Positions 1 through 7,762 of a DNA stretch of 64,000 nucleotides are shown in pieces; positions within the stretch are counted from its first letter, which is position 1, and every line of letters begins with the position of its first letter. The stretch comes from Actinomadura sp. KC06. GTDB taxonomy: Bacteria > Actinomycetota > Actinomycetes > Streptosporangiales > Streptosporangiaceae. The stretch is taken from contig NZ_SMKT01000020.1 of the NCBI RefSeq assembly GCF_004348735.1, positions 1 to 64,000 of the forward strand. Reading direction: 5' to 3'. Both the position numbers and the translations under genes were made by a program. The notes under the pieces are model-generated. The model was not told the DNA's origin. It made no database searches and was given only the letters and a program-made list of their open reading frames with translations.

Positions 1-580
1 GGTTGAAAGACGGTGCGGCGTGCCTGCTTAAAAGTCAAAAAGGTGATGCTAGCAATAGAAATCCAAAAGAAGATCTGAACTAGACTAGCAATTGTTGACA
101 AGCTAATTATGTGAGGCACTGTAATCATATTTTAACTCTCCACTACATTTGCAAGTAGACCGTAACTAAAAGCTAGCATAAAGCTCTGCAAAAAACTCCA
201 AAACTCAGTCATTTGCAGACTGTCCGGTAACGGACAGCGAAGTCGCGACGTTGATCAAGCTCTTCACACCTAAGCGATAGGAACCAGTGGGTTTGATCAA
301 CATTGGTGGTCTCAGGTTCGAGTCCAAGCTCGACTAGGCCGAGTAAGGCGGCGCCCTCCAAGTAGTTGCCCCGGGCACTCTGCCGTCAATGATTTCTTGA
401 CGATGGATCGACCAGCATCGCCACATCAGTACTACCTGCCAAGTTGGGCTGGTGAAACGCTGTGTTGAGCTCTCAAGAAGACCGACCGAAACCGGGCACA
501 TCCAGGGCACACGGGCGCGCGATCATGCGCGAAGTGATGAGAACCAACGAGGGCCGGAACGCCTGGTCGTGATGCGATTG
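1..580. other. AT-richer non-coding left edge with short inverted repeats
   Basis: This stretch has clearly lower GC than the rest of the window, especially before position 250, and I find no convincing reading frame in it. It holds a perfect hairpin at 220-237 (CTGTCCG, loop GTAA, CGGACAG) and a 9-bp inverted repeat GTTGATCAA (250-258) / TTGATCAAC (293-301). A T-loop-like string GGTTCGAGTCC lies at 315-325, but its flanks do not pair into a tRNA arm. The composition suggests imported DNA or the scar of a lost mobile element; this is inference. Confidence 0.4.
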
Positions 581-625
581 CTTGTGTCTGCACAGGTCAT
601 GCATGACGCCTGCTAAGAACCCGGC

Positions 626-1645
626 TTACAGGCCGACTCGTCCGCCCTCTGCGTGCTCTGCGGGGGGCTCGGCTTGGGCTGTGGTCAGTAGGGTGCGGAG
701 GTCGGCGGTTGCCTGTTGGGCGGCTTGTTCGGCTGTGGGGGAGATGCCGCCTAGGCCGAAGTAGCTGTGGTTGAGCGTGGGCCATTCGCGGTGGATCACC
801 GGGACGCCGGCGGCGTGGAGGGCGGTGGCGTAGGCGTCGCCCTCGTCTCGTAGCGGGTCGAAGCCTGCTGTGTGGACGGCGGCCGGTGCGACGCCGGTCA
901 GGTCGGAGGCGTGCAGGGGCGACAGCCGCCAGTCTTCTGCGTCGCCGGACGGGACGTACTGCTCGGCGAACCAGCGCATGGCCGCGAGGGTGAGGCCGTA
1001 GCCGTCCGCCCGGTCCGTTCGGGACGCGTAGCGCGCGTTCACGGCCGGGTCGGCGTAGCCGCCCGCGACATCGATGACCGGGGAGATGAGGAGCTGCGCT
1101 GCCAGCGGGACCCCCTGGTCGCGGCAGGCGAGGGCGACGGACGCGGCGAGCTGGCCGCCCGCGCTGTCTCCGGCGACGGCTGTGCGTCCCGGTGCGGCCT
1201 CGGCCACGTGGAGCGTGGCGGCCAGGCAGTCGTCGAACGCGGCGGGGAACGGGTGCTCGGGCGCCAGGCGGTAGCCGACGCCGACGACCGTCGAGCCGGT
1301 CTCCACGGCGAGCCGCCGCGAGTACTGGACGTGCGTGTGCTCGTCACCGGCGACCCAGCCGCCGCCGTGGAAGAACAGGATCGTGGCGTCGGTGAGCCGG
1401 ATCGCGGGCTCGATCACGCGGGCGGGCACCGGGCCGCCGGCCGTCTCCAGGACGACGTCGCGCTCCGCGGCGGCGACCGGCGGATCGGGGAGGAGGCCCA
1501 ATGCCAGCTCGTTGCCCGCCCGGAGATGGATCCGGAAGCCCTCGACGGACGTGTCGGCGGCCGTCGCGGCCCGCACGCGCTGCCTGAGCCATTCGTCGAT
1601 GTCCGGTCGAAGACGGATCCGTCCGCCACGCGCGGCCTCCTTCAT
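626..1645 (-). CDS. alpha/beta-hydrolase, HSL-family esterase
   Basis: A 339-aa carboxylic-ester hydrolase of the hormone-sensitive-lipase (Abhydrolase_3) family, expected to be cytoplasmic. The oxyanion-hole motif HGGGW is at residues 93-97, the nucleophile motif GDSAGG has Ser161, the acid is Asp263 in the DPLRDEG motif, and the His is His293 in NHSYFG, so the catalytic triad is complete. The open frame extends far upstream, but I chose the ATG at 1645 because family members begin with a short helical cap (RLRPDIDEWL) just after it. No strong ribosome binding site is visible. No neighbour suggests a substrate; short-chain acyl esters are typical of the family. Confidence 0.85.
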   Translation of the reverse strand: MKEAARGGRIRLRPDIDEWLRQRVRAATAADTSVEGFRIHLRAGNELALGLLPDPPVAAAERDVVLETAGGPVPARVIEPAIRLTDATILFFHGGGWVAGDEHTHVQYSRRLAVETGSTVVGVGYRLAPEHPFPAAFDDCLAATLHVAEAAPGRTAVAGDSAGGQLAASVALACRDQGVPLAAQLLISPVIDVAGGYADPAVNARYASRTDRADGYGLTLAAMRWFAEQYVPSGDAEDWRLSPLHASDLTGVAPAAVHTAGFDPLRDEGDAYATALHAAGVPVIHREWPTLNHSYFGLGGISPTAEQAAQQATADLRTLLTTAQAEPPAEHAEGGRVGL

Positions 1646-1840
1646 GGGTTGTGAGACACACTGAACGCCCGCGGAGGGCGGGACGTGCAGGCAACTTCGC
1701 AGTGGCATACGACTCGACAGGTTCGGGTCACACGACACAGATGACATGAAACGGCGCGCATATCGTCCCAGGTAAGAGCTGATCGCCTTGATCGGTGACG
1801 ACGCGGAGCCGGGTGCTGGGCTCCGTGGAGAGGAGAGCCG

Positions 1841-2041
1841 ATGTTCGTCATCGCGTTCGTGGCCCTCGTGCTCGCCGGGGGACTCGCCGGTGTCGTGTAC
1901 CTGTGGGACTTCTCGCGCGCCAGCCGGCGCGACGCGCTGTTCCTCCCGGCGTCCGACCGCCGCTCGCGGCGCGCGCGCCGGGTGTCGGGGATGTACGTCC
2001 GCGACTACACGCGCCGCGACAACGAGCTCATCAGCCGCTGA
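1841..2041 (+). CDS. small single-pass membrane protein
   Basis: A 66-aa protein with one N-terminal membrane helix (about residues 2-22, VIAFVALVLAGGLAGVVYL) followed by a highly basic tail with RRSRRARR. A strong purine-rich ribosome binding site (GGAGAGGAGAGCC) sits directly before the ATG, and a good T-tailed terminator follows at 2098-2138, so it is probably a real monocistronic gene. I do not recognise the family. The basic tail would face the cytoplasm if the N-terminus is outside. Confidence 0.65.
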   Translation: MFVIAFVALVLAGGLAGVVYLWDFSRASRRDALFLPASDRRSRRARRVSGMYVRDYTRRDNELISR

Positions 2042-2097
2042 CCGAAGGCCGCGGCGGAGGACCAGCGGAGCGGGGGCGCTGGGTCGCGGTGGAGACG

Positions 2098-2138
2098 CGT
2101 GGGTCGTCCTTGCGGGGGGACGACCCACGCTTGTTTTT
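2098..2138 (+). terminator. intrinsic terminator of the small membrane protein gene
   Basis: A perfect 12-bp stem, CGTGGGTCGTCC (2098-2109) and GGACGACCCACG (2118-2129), with an 8-nt loop, is followed by TTGTTTTT at 2131-2138. It ends just where the convergent SulP/carbonic anhydrase gene stops, so it may act on both strands. Confidence 0.8.
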
Positions 2139-4414
2139 CAGGTGAGGGACCGGGGTTGCGGGGGCTCGTCCGGGACGGGGTCGTCCGGGACGGGGGTGAA
2201 CGCGCCGGTGCCGCGGTCGAGGATCTCGACGTTGGCGGACTGCAGGTCCAGGTAGAGGCCCACCAGTTCGATCTCGCCGGACTCGACCCGCTCCCGGAGC
2301 CAGGGATAGGTGAGCAGGTTGTCGAGCTGCTGCATCACGTTGATCTTGCAGAGGCGGGTGAGGGGCGACTCGTCCGTCCCGGGCGGTTCCTCGGCGAGGA
2401 AGCGGGCGAGGCTGTGGTTGCCGTGCTTGAGCCAGCGGGACAGACCGGCCAGATGGTCGACCTCGGTGCCGCCGGCGAGGAGCGCGGCCATCGCGCCGCA
2501 GTTGGAGTGGCCGCACACGGTGATCGTTTTGATGTCGAGGACGTTGACCGCGTACTCGACGGTCGCGGCGACGGAGTCGTCGGGCGTGCGGGAGCCGTGG
2601 CGGGGCACAAGGGCGCCGACGTTGCGGTTGATGAACAGGTCGCCGGGCCCGCTGGCGGTGATGATGTTCGGCACGATGCGCGAGTCCACGCAGGTGATGA
2701 ACAGGTGCTGGGGCTTCTGCTCCATCGCCAGCTCGGCCATGATCGGCCGGACGAGGCGGGCGGTGCGGCCGTGGTACTCCCGGACGCCGTCCAGCAGCAC
2801 CGCGGCCGGGGACACCTCGGGCGCGTCCAGCTCGGCCTCGGAGTTCCGCCGCCTGTTGCCCCAGGGGGCCCACCAGCGGGTCGGCGGCGGCGTCTTGCGC
2901 GGTTGGGACGTTTCGCCAGTCACAGCTCTTTCATACCAAGCCTCGTGAACCTCATCGATGTCGACCCTGCCGCCCTGCCGTTCGTGCGCCATCCGCCACT
3001 GGTGGATGGCGTCGAACGCGGCATGGTCCATGAAGTCGACGTTGAGGTCCAGATCGACGTGGGAGCCGGACGGGACGTCCTGCAGGAGGCGCGTCACCTT
3101 CGGGACGCCGAGGAACGTCAGCGTCCCCTCGACGACCACGTGGGTGCGGGGCGGCACGGGCCCGTCCTCCGGCGCCGGAACGAGGTGCTCCGAGCGGATC
3201 GACAGCCGGGTCAGCCGCCGCAGCATCAGCACCGCCATGATCCCGATGCCGAGCAGCACGCCCTCGCCGAGCCCGAGCACGACCACGCCGACGAGGGTGG
3301 CGAAGTAGGCGGGCGCCTCGCGATGGTGACGAAGGTCACGGACGCGGGCGATGTCCATCAGCCGGACGCCGAGCACGACCAGCAGCGCCGCGAGCGCCGG
3401 CAGCGGCACCTGCTCGATGAGAGGGCCGCACGCCAGCGCCAGGACCAGGACCCAGACCCCGTGCATCACCGTGGACGCGCGGGTGCGGGCGCCGGCGTCC
3501 ACGTTCGCCGTGCTCCGGACGATCACGCCCGCGATCGGCAGCCCGCCGAGGAACCCCGACACCGCGTTGCCCGCGCCCTGGCCGAGCAGGTCCCGGTCGA
3601 GGTCGGCGCGGGGGACCCCGGCGGGACGCTTCCGGTCGATGGCGACGCTGCACAGCAGCGACTCGACGGCCGCGACCAGCCCGACCGACACGACGGCGCC
3701 GACGACGGCGGGCAGCGAGCCGTCCGGCAGGACCGGGGCCTGCCAGTCGCCGAGGAGCGTCTCCGGCAGCTCCACCCGCTGCGCGTTCCAGCCGAGCGAC
3801 CACGCGGTCACGGTGGCGAGGGCGATGGCGGGCAGCGGGCCCGGCACGAGCCGCAGCCACCCGCCGCGCGGCAGCCGGGACCAGACGAGCAGGACGAGCA
3901 CCGTCAGCGCGCCGAGCAGCGCCGGATGCGTGTGCGGGTCGACGAGCTGGCCCGGCAGCTCGCGGAGGTTGTCGATCGCCGAGTGCTGCGGGCTGCCGCC
4001 GAGCACCACGTGCACCTGCGCCAGGACGAGGACGACGCCGACGCCCGCGAGCATCCCGTGCACGACGGCGGGGGACACGGCGAGCGCGGTGCGGGCGACG
4101 CGGCTGGCGCCGAGCGCGAGCTGCAGCAGCCCGCCGAGCAGGGTGATCGTGCAGGTCGCGCGCCAGCCGTAGGTCTGCACGAGCCCGGCGACGATCACCG
4201 TCAGCCCGGCCGCGGGGCCGCTGACCTGCAGCGGCGATCCGCCGAGCAGGCCGGCGACGATCCCGCCGACGACGGCGGCGATCAGCCCGGCGGCGACCGG
4301 GGCGCCGGAGGCGACCGCGATGCCCAGTGACAGGGGGATCGCGACAAGGAACACGACGAACGAGGAGAGGAGATCGCGCCGCAATACGGAGACACTGAGT
4401 GGCTTTGAAGTCAC
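2138..4414 (-). CDS. SulP-family anion transporter fused to beta-carbonic anhydrase
   Basis: A 758-aa fusion. Residues 1 to about 400 form a multi-pass SulP (SLC26-type) anion permease (LGGSPLQVSGPAAGLTVIVA near the start). A STAS-like stretch follows, and residues from about 530 form a beta-carbonic anhydrase. Zinc ligands are Cys575 (CVDSR, with the Asp/Arg dyad), His636 and Cys639 (CGHSNCGA). The family couples hydration of CO2 to bicarbonate or sulfate transport at the membrane; Mycobacterium tuberculosis Rv3273 has the same layout. The start is GTG at 4414, only 6 nt behind a TATATA -10 box, which suggests a leaderless mRNA. The gene stands alone. Confidence 0.92.
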   Translation of the reverse strand: MTSKPLSVSVLRRDLLSSFVVFLVAIPLSLGIAVASGAPVAAGLIAAVVGGIVAGLLGGSPLQVSGPAAGLTVIVAGLVQTYGWRATCTITLLGGLLQLALGASRVARTALAVSPAVVHGMLAGVGVVLVLAQVHVVLGGSPQHSAIDNLRELPGQLVDPHTHPALLGALTVLVLLVWSRLPRGGWLRLVPGPLPAIALATVTAWSLGWNAQRVELPETLLGDWQAPVLPDGSLPAVVGAVVSVGLVAAVESLLCSVAIDRKRPAGVPRADLDRDLLGQGAGNAVSGFLGGLPIAGVIVRSTANVDAGARTRASTVMHGVWVLVLALACGPLIEQVPLPALAALLVVLGVRLMDIARVRDLRHHREAPAYFATLVGVVVLGLGEGVLLGIGIMAVLMLRRLTRLSIRSEHLVPAPEDGPVPPRTHVVVEGTLTFLGVPKVTRLLQDVPSGSHVDLDLNVDFMDHAAFDAIHQWRMAHERQGGRVDIDEVHEAWYERAVTGETSQPRKTPPPTRWWAPWGNRRRNSEAELDAPEVSPAAVLLDGVREYHGRTARLVRPIMAELAMEQKPQHLFITCVDSRIVPNIITASGPGDLFINRNVGALVPRHGSRTPDDSVAATVEYAVNVLDIKTITVCGHSNCGAMAALLAGGTEVDHLAGLSRWLKHGNHSLARFLAEEPPGTDESPLTRLCKINVMQQLDNLLTYPWLRERVESGEIELVGLYLDLQSANVEILDRGTGAFTPVPDDPVPDEPPQPRSLT

Positions 4415-4420
4415 TCTACG

Positions 4421-4426
4421 TATATA
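4421..4426 (-). promoter_or_regulatory. -10 box for a leaderless SulP/carbonic anhydrase mRNA
   Basis: TATATA on the minus strand lies 6 nt before the GTG at 4414, putting the expected transcription start at or next to the start codon. No clear Shine-Dalgarno sequence exists. The -35 is not convincing. Confidence 0.45.
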
Positions 4427-4460
4427 ACCAGGATTGGCGGTGCTCCACCCGCGAACACGG

Positions 4461-4492
4461 CGAAGGCCGCCGGACGGATCCGGCGGCCTTCG
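4461..4492 (-). terminator. hairpin terminator after the Gly/Pro-rich membrane protein gene
   Basis: A perfect 14-bp stem (CGAAGGCCGCCGGA / TCCGGCGGCCTTCG) with a 4-nt loop sits about 20 bp past the stop of the gene at 4513-6531. It lacks a T run, as is common in actinomycetes. Confidence 0.7.
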
Positions 4493-4512
4493 TCATGCGT
4501 GCCTGTCTCCAC

Positions 4513-6531
4513 TCAGCGGCGGTAGTTCTCCCAGTCGTCGGCGGGCTGGCGGGAACCGTACGGGCCGGTGTCGTTCTGCTGTCCGCCCGGCTGGTATCCG
4601 CCCGGCTGCGAGCCGCCGTAGTACCCGCCCGACCCGTACGCCTGCGTCGTGTTCGGGTCGTACGCCTGCGTCGCGTTGGGGTCGTACGCCTGGGTGGCGT
4701 TCGGGTCGTGCGGCGGGGTCAGCGGGTCGCCGCTTCCGTTGTAGCTGCTGCCGCTGAAGTCGCCGTAGACGCCCGCGCCGCCAGGGGCCGCGCCGGAACC
4801 GCCGTCCGCGCCGCCGAGCGCGCCGAACGGCTCGCGCCCGCCGCCGCTCAGCGGGTCGTCGTAGCGGGACGAGTCGCCGTAGGCCGGGGCCGTCGGGTAT
4901 CCGTCGTTCTGCCCGCCCTGCCCGTATCCGGAGGCGCCGCCGAGGCCCGAGTCGTACCCCGACGTGGTGCCGGACGGGACGCCCGCGCCGATCCCGGAGT
5001 CGTAGCCGCCGGTCTGGCCCGGCTTGGGCCACGGGCCCGTGTTGCCGTTGCCGCCGGAGCCGCCCGTGCCCGCGCCGCCCGTGGAGCCGAACGAGCCGGT
5101 GCCCAGCGGGTCGCCGAGCGGGTCGTTCAGGGAGCCGCCGTAGGAACTGCCCGTGTCGGACGAGGCCGTCGCGCCCGCCGACCGCTGCCGGTCGTTCTGG
5201 ATGCGCTGGAGCAGTTCGTCCACGGTGGGGAGCTTGTGGCCGTCGGTGTCGGTCCCGGAGCCGCTGTGCGCCGCGGGCGCGGCCGGTGCGGCCGGCGCCG
5301 GGGGAGCGGGCGGGCCGGACGGCTCGTCGGGACGGCCGAGCGGCAGCCCGAGCGGGTCGGACACGCGCGGGTCGGTGCCGAGCGTCCCGCCGCCCGGCGC
5401 GGACGAGCCGAGGCCCATGTCGTAGCCGTCCTGGCGTCCTCCGGGCGGCGGACCGGCCGCCGCCGCGGGACGGTTGCCCAGCGGGTCGGAGCCGTAGTCG
5501 CCGTAGCCCTGGTCGTGACCGCCGCCGTACTGGTCCTGGCCTTGGCTCTGGCCGCCTCCGCCGTACGGGTCGTGGCTCTGACCGCCGTAGGACGGGTCGC
5601 CGGGTCCGTGGTCGGCCGCCCCGTACGCGGGCTGCGGCTCCTGCCCGCCGTAGGGCGGCTGCATGCCGGGACCGCCCTGCATGCCGGGGCCGCCTGGCCC
5701 GCCCAGGCCGCTCGGGCCGCCGATCCCGCCGGGTCCGGTGGGACCGGCGAGGCCTGCGGGGATCGGGTCGTGCGAGGTCGAGCCGGGCTCCTGCCCGGTG
5801 AACTGGGAGCCGCTCTGGAAGCCGCCGGGACCGGGCATCTGCTGCGGGCCGGTTCCGCCGCCCTGCCCGCCGCCCATGCCGTTGCCGCCGATGCCGTTGC
5901 CCATGCCGTTGGCCCCCATGCCGTTGGCCATGCCGCCGAGCATCGGGCCGTCGGCGCCCATGGAGACGGGCTGGGTCAGGCTCGGCTGGGGCATTCCCGG
6001 CTGGTCGAAGGGCGGCTGCTCCATCGGCGCCTGCTCGGCGGGCGCCTGCGCGTTCAGCGGGTCGGCGGCGGGGTCCACGTCCGGGCGGACGCCGTCGTTG
6101 TCGTGCTGCCAGGGGAACTTGGGCTTGTCGAAGGTGATCGTCGCCCAGTAGTCGTCGTCCTCCATCTCGTCCGACGCCTGGGCGCTCGGGGCGGGAGGAG
6201 GCGGGGCCTGGCCGCCGGTGGGCGCGGCGAGCGGCCCGCCGGCGACGCGGCGGTCGATCGCGGGTTCGGGCATGCCCTGGCGGTCGTAGCCGTTGTCGTA
6301 CCCGGCCTCGTAACCGTCGTTGTACCCGTAGCCGTCCGGGGCGCCGCCCATCTCGTCGTGCGGCTGGACTCCCCTGCGGCCGCGCGGCTGCTGCGGCTCG
6401 TCGTCCATCCAGTCGTCGTCGTCGCGTCCCGCCCTGCTTGCCCGCAGGCCCAGGGCCACGAGGACGACCACGAGGACCACGACCACAATGAGGCCGAAGA
6501 CCACGATGTAAGAAGTCATGCCACCACCCAA
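4513..6531 (-). CDS. membrane-anchored Gly/Pro/Gln-rich low-complexity protein with DPNATQAY repeats
   Basis: A 672-aa protein with one N-terminal membrane helix (about residues 7-29, IVVFGLIVVVVLVVVLVALG), an acidic patch (DDDDWMDDE) and then a very long disordered region rich in Gly, Pro, Gln and Tyr with motifs such as DPLG and GGPGG. Near the C-terminus lie three tandem DPN(A/T)TQAY octapeptides, and it ends DDWENYRR. No enzyme domain is visible. The tail is probably cytoplasmic if the short N-terminus is outside. Each repeat offers a Thr with an acidic residue before it, Gln at +1 and Tyr at +3, which fits actinobacterial Ser/Thr-kinase targets (inference). Function unknown. Confidence 0.75.
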   Translation of the reverse strand: MGGGMTSYIVVFGLIVVVVLVVVLVALGLRASRAGRDDDDWMDDEPQQPRGRRGVQPHDEMGGAPDGYGYNDGYEAGYDNGYDRQGMPEPAIDRRVAGGPLAAPTGGQAPPPPAPSAQASDEMEDDDYWATITFDKPKFPWQHDNDGVRPDVDPAADPLNAQAPAEQAPMEQPPFDQPGMPQPSLTQPVSMGADGPMLGGMANGMGANGMGNGIGGNGMGGGQGGGTGPQQMPGPGGFQSGSQFTGQEPGSTSHDPIPAGLAGPTGPGGIGGPSGLGGPGGPGMQGGPGMQPPYGGQEPQPAYGAADHGPGDPSYGGQSHDPYGGGGQSQGQDQYGGGHDQGYGDYGSDPLGNRPAAAAGPPPGGRQDGYDMGLGSSAPGGGTLGTDPRVSDPLGLPLGRPDEPSGPPAPPAPAAPAAPAAHSGSGTDTDGHKLPTVDELLQRIQNDRQRSAGATASSDTGSSYGGSLNDPLGDPLGTGSFGSTGGAGTGGSGGNGNTGPWPKPGQTGGYDSGIGAGVPSGTTSGYDSGLGGASGYGQGGQNDGYPTAPAYGDSSRYDDPLSGGGREPFGALGGADGGSGAAPGGAGVYGDFSGSSYNGSGDPLTPPHDPNATQAYDPNATQAYDPNTTQAYGSGGYYGGSQPGGYQPGGQQNDTGPYGSRQPADDWENYRR
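4636..4707 (-). repeat. three tandem 24-bp repeats encoding DPNATQAY
   Basis: Three nearly identical 24-bp units (4636-4659, 4660-4683, 4684-4707) within the coding region each encode one DPNATQAY-type octapeptide. The same DPNAT core recurs in the unrelated membrane protein at 15658-16671. Confidence 0.85.
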
Positions 6532-6632
6532 TGCCTTGGCCCGGCGAGAGTCTCCGGCGCGGACCTCGGGTCCGCTCCGGCCGTCGCCGGTTGCCGGACG
6601 TCCTCGGGAGTCCGCCGGCGCGGCTTAGCCCG

Positions 6633-6662
6633 ATTCTGTCCGACCGCTATGACCGTTGTCAC
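6633..6662 (-). promoter_or_regulatory. possible promoter of the Gly/Pro-rich membrane protein gene
   Basis: On the minus strand GTGACA (6657-6662) is separated by 18 bp from CAGAAT (6633-6638), a fair match to a primary sigma promoter. It lies about 100 bp upstream of the ATG at 6531. I see nothing else in the 266-bp gap 6532-6797. Confidence 0.3.
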
Positions 6663-6797
6663 ACCCTTCGCGCACATTTACCCTCACACGGCGCGTGCCG
6701 ATCGGCCGGTTCGGCCCATCGGTACACCCCTGTCGGCTCCAGCCCCCCGGTGGGGTCCGCCCTGACCCGGTGCTCTGAGGCTCCACGGTCAACGCGC

Positions 6798-7376
6798 CTA
6801 CTTGCCGCCGAAGTTCCCGGTGATCCGTCCTCGTCCCACCGTGTGCTCGGCGATGGCCGGCAGTGAGTCCTTCAGTGCCGCGCCGTTCTGGAACGGTGCC
6901 GGATCGTCCAGCGCGTAGATGGTGAACCGGTACCGATGCCGTTCTCCCTTGGGCGGGCACGGCGGCGCGTAGCCCGCCTTCTTGTCCGTGGTCAACCCTT
7001 CGACGGTCCTGTCCAGACTTGCTCCCTCGACGAGTTCGTTCACCGTCCCGTCGATGCCCGCGATCACCCAGTGGACGTAGGCGCCGCCGGACGCGTCCGG
7101 GTCGTCCATCACGATCGCGAACGACCTGGTCCCGGCCGGAGTGCCCGACCACCGTAGCGGCGGGGTCCTGCCCTGTCCGCCAGGGTACGTCGTGCAGCCG
7201 TACCGCGGGGGCAAGTCGCGCCCATCGCGGAAGACGGGGCTGGTCACGGTGAACCATTCGGACAGCTCGGCGCTCTTGTTCTGGGGCTGGCCGATCAGCC
7301 CGCAGCCGCCCACGGTCCCGGCGAGGGCGAGCGCGCCCGCCGCGGCCGTGATCGGACGCCGGTCTCTGCTCATCAT
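6798..7376 (-). CDS. PEBP-family (YbhB/YbcL-like) lipoprotein
   Basis: A 192-aa exported lipoprotein with a signal peptide and the lipobox VGGC (Cys at about residue 25). The mature part is a phosphatidylethanolamine-binding-protein fold of the bacterial YbhB/YbcL group: the DDPDA motif, YVHWVI, and a TP-rich region (GRTPPLRWSG) are present. Family members bind phosphate- or lipid-like ligands; the bacterial role is poorly defined. It is transcribed away from ndh, with the Rex operator more than 300 bp from its start, so co-regulation is not evident. Confidence 0.88.
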   Translation of the reverse strand: MMSRDRRPITAAAGALALAGTVGGCGLIGQPQNKSAELSEWFTVTSPVFRDGRDLPPRYGCTTYPGGQGRTPPLRWSGTPAGTRSFAIVMDDPDASGGAYVHWVIAGIDGTVNELVEGASLDRTVEGLTTDKKAGYAPPCPPKGERHRYRFTIYALDDPAPFQNGAALKDSLPAIAEHTVGRGRITGNFGGK

Positions 7377-7717
7377 CGATTCGCTCCCGGGCGAGATCGT
7401 ACGCCGCGCGCCGCCGGATCGCCGTCATCTCGGCCTCGCATCTCGGCAGCCCGCATCACGCCGCCGGCGCCCCCTTCCTCGTCCGCCCCAACGATAGGGC
7501 TTCGCGGGGAGTGGAACGCGCCTTTCGTCCCGCCGCGCGACGGCTCTCCGGGAGAGGGGCCTGTGACGTTGGTCATGCGTGGTTTGTCCTGGTCCATCCG
7601 GAAAACTGAGAAGGAGTGGCGAGTTTCACAGCTTTACCGGCGGCTTTCTTTGCCGTGACGGGAAATTCTCGCGTTCTTCCCATGGTTCTCGATGGTGCCG
7701 GGCGCGATCATCAGGTA
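7377..7717. other. divergent intergenic region
   Basis: Between the PEBP lipoprotein start and the Rex operator I find no gene. It must hold the promoters of both divergent genes, but no box is good enough to call with confidence. Confidence 0.3.
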
Positions 7718-7739
7718 GCTTGTGAATGTCTTCACAAGC
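7718..7739 (+). promoter_or_regulatory. Rex operator (ROP) upstream of ndh
   Basis: A perfect 9-bp inverted repeat, GCTTGTGAA-N4-TTCACAAGC, lies 24 bp before the ndh start codon. It contains the actinobacterial Rex consensus (TTGTGAA-N4-TTCACAA). Rex is the NADH/NAD+-sensing repressor that controls respiratory genes, including ndh, in Streptomyces. The position would block transcription or elongation when NADH is low. Confidence 0.88.
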
Positions 7740-7762
7740 CGACCGTGACATTGGAGGCCGCA

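Noticed and set aside
308..340. tRNA 3' half (GGTTCGAGTCC)
   Set aside because: The T-arm flanks do not pair and no acceptor, D or anticodon arm can be folded around it.
2099..4330. Long plus-strand open frame opposite the SulP/carbonic anhydrase gene
   Set aside because: Arg/His/Gly-rich composition with no domain; it is the usual antisense frame of high-GC codon bias.
4399..6765. 788-codon plus-strand frame opposite the Gly/Pro-rich membrane protein
   Set aside because: Val/Arg/Ala-only composition mirrors the Gly/Pro codons of the real gene; no start signals.
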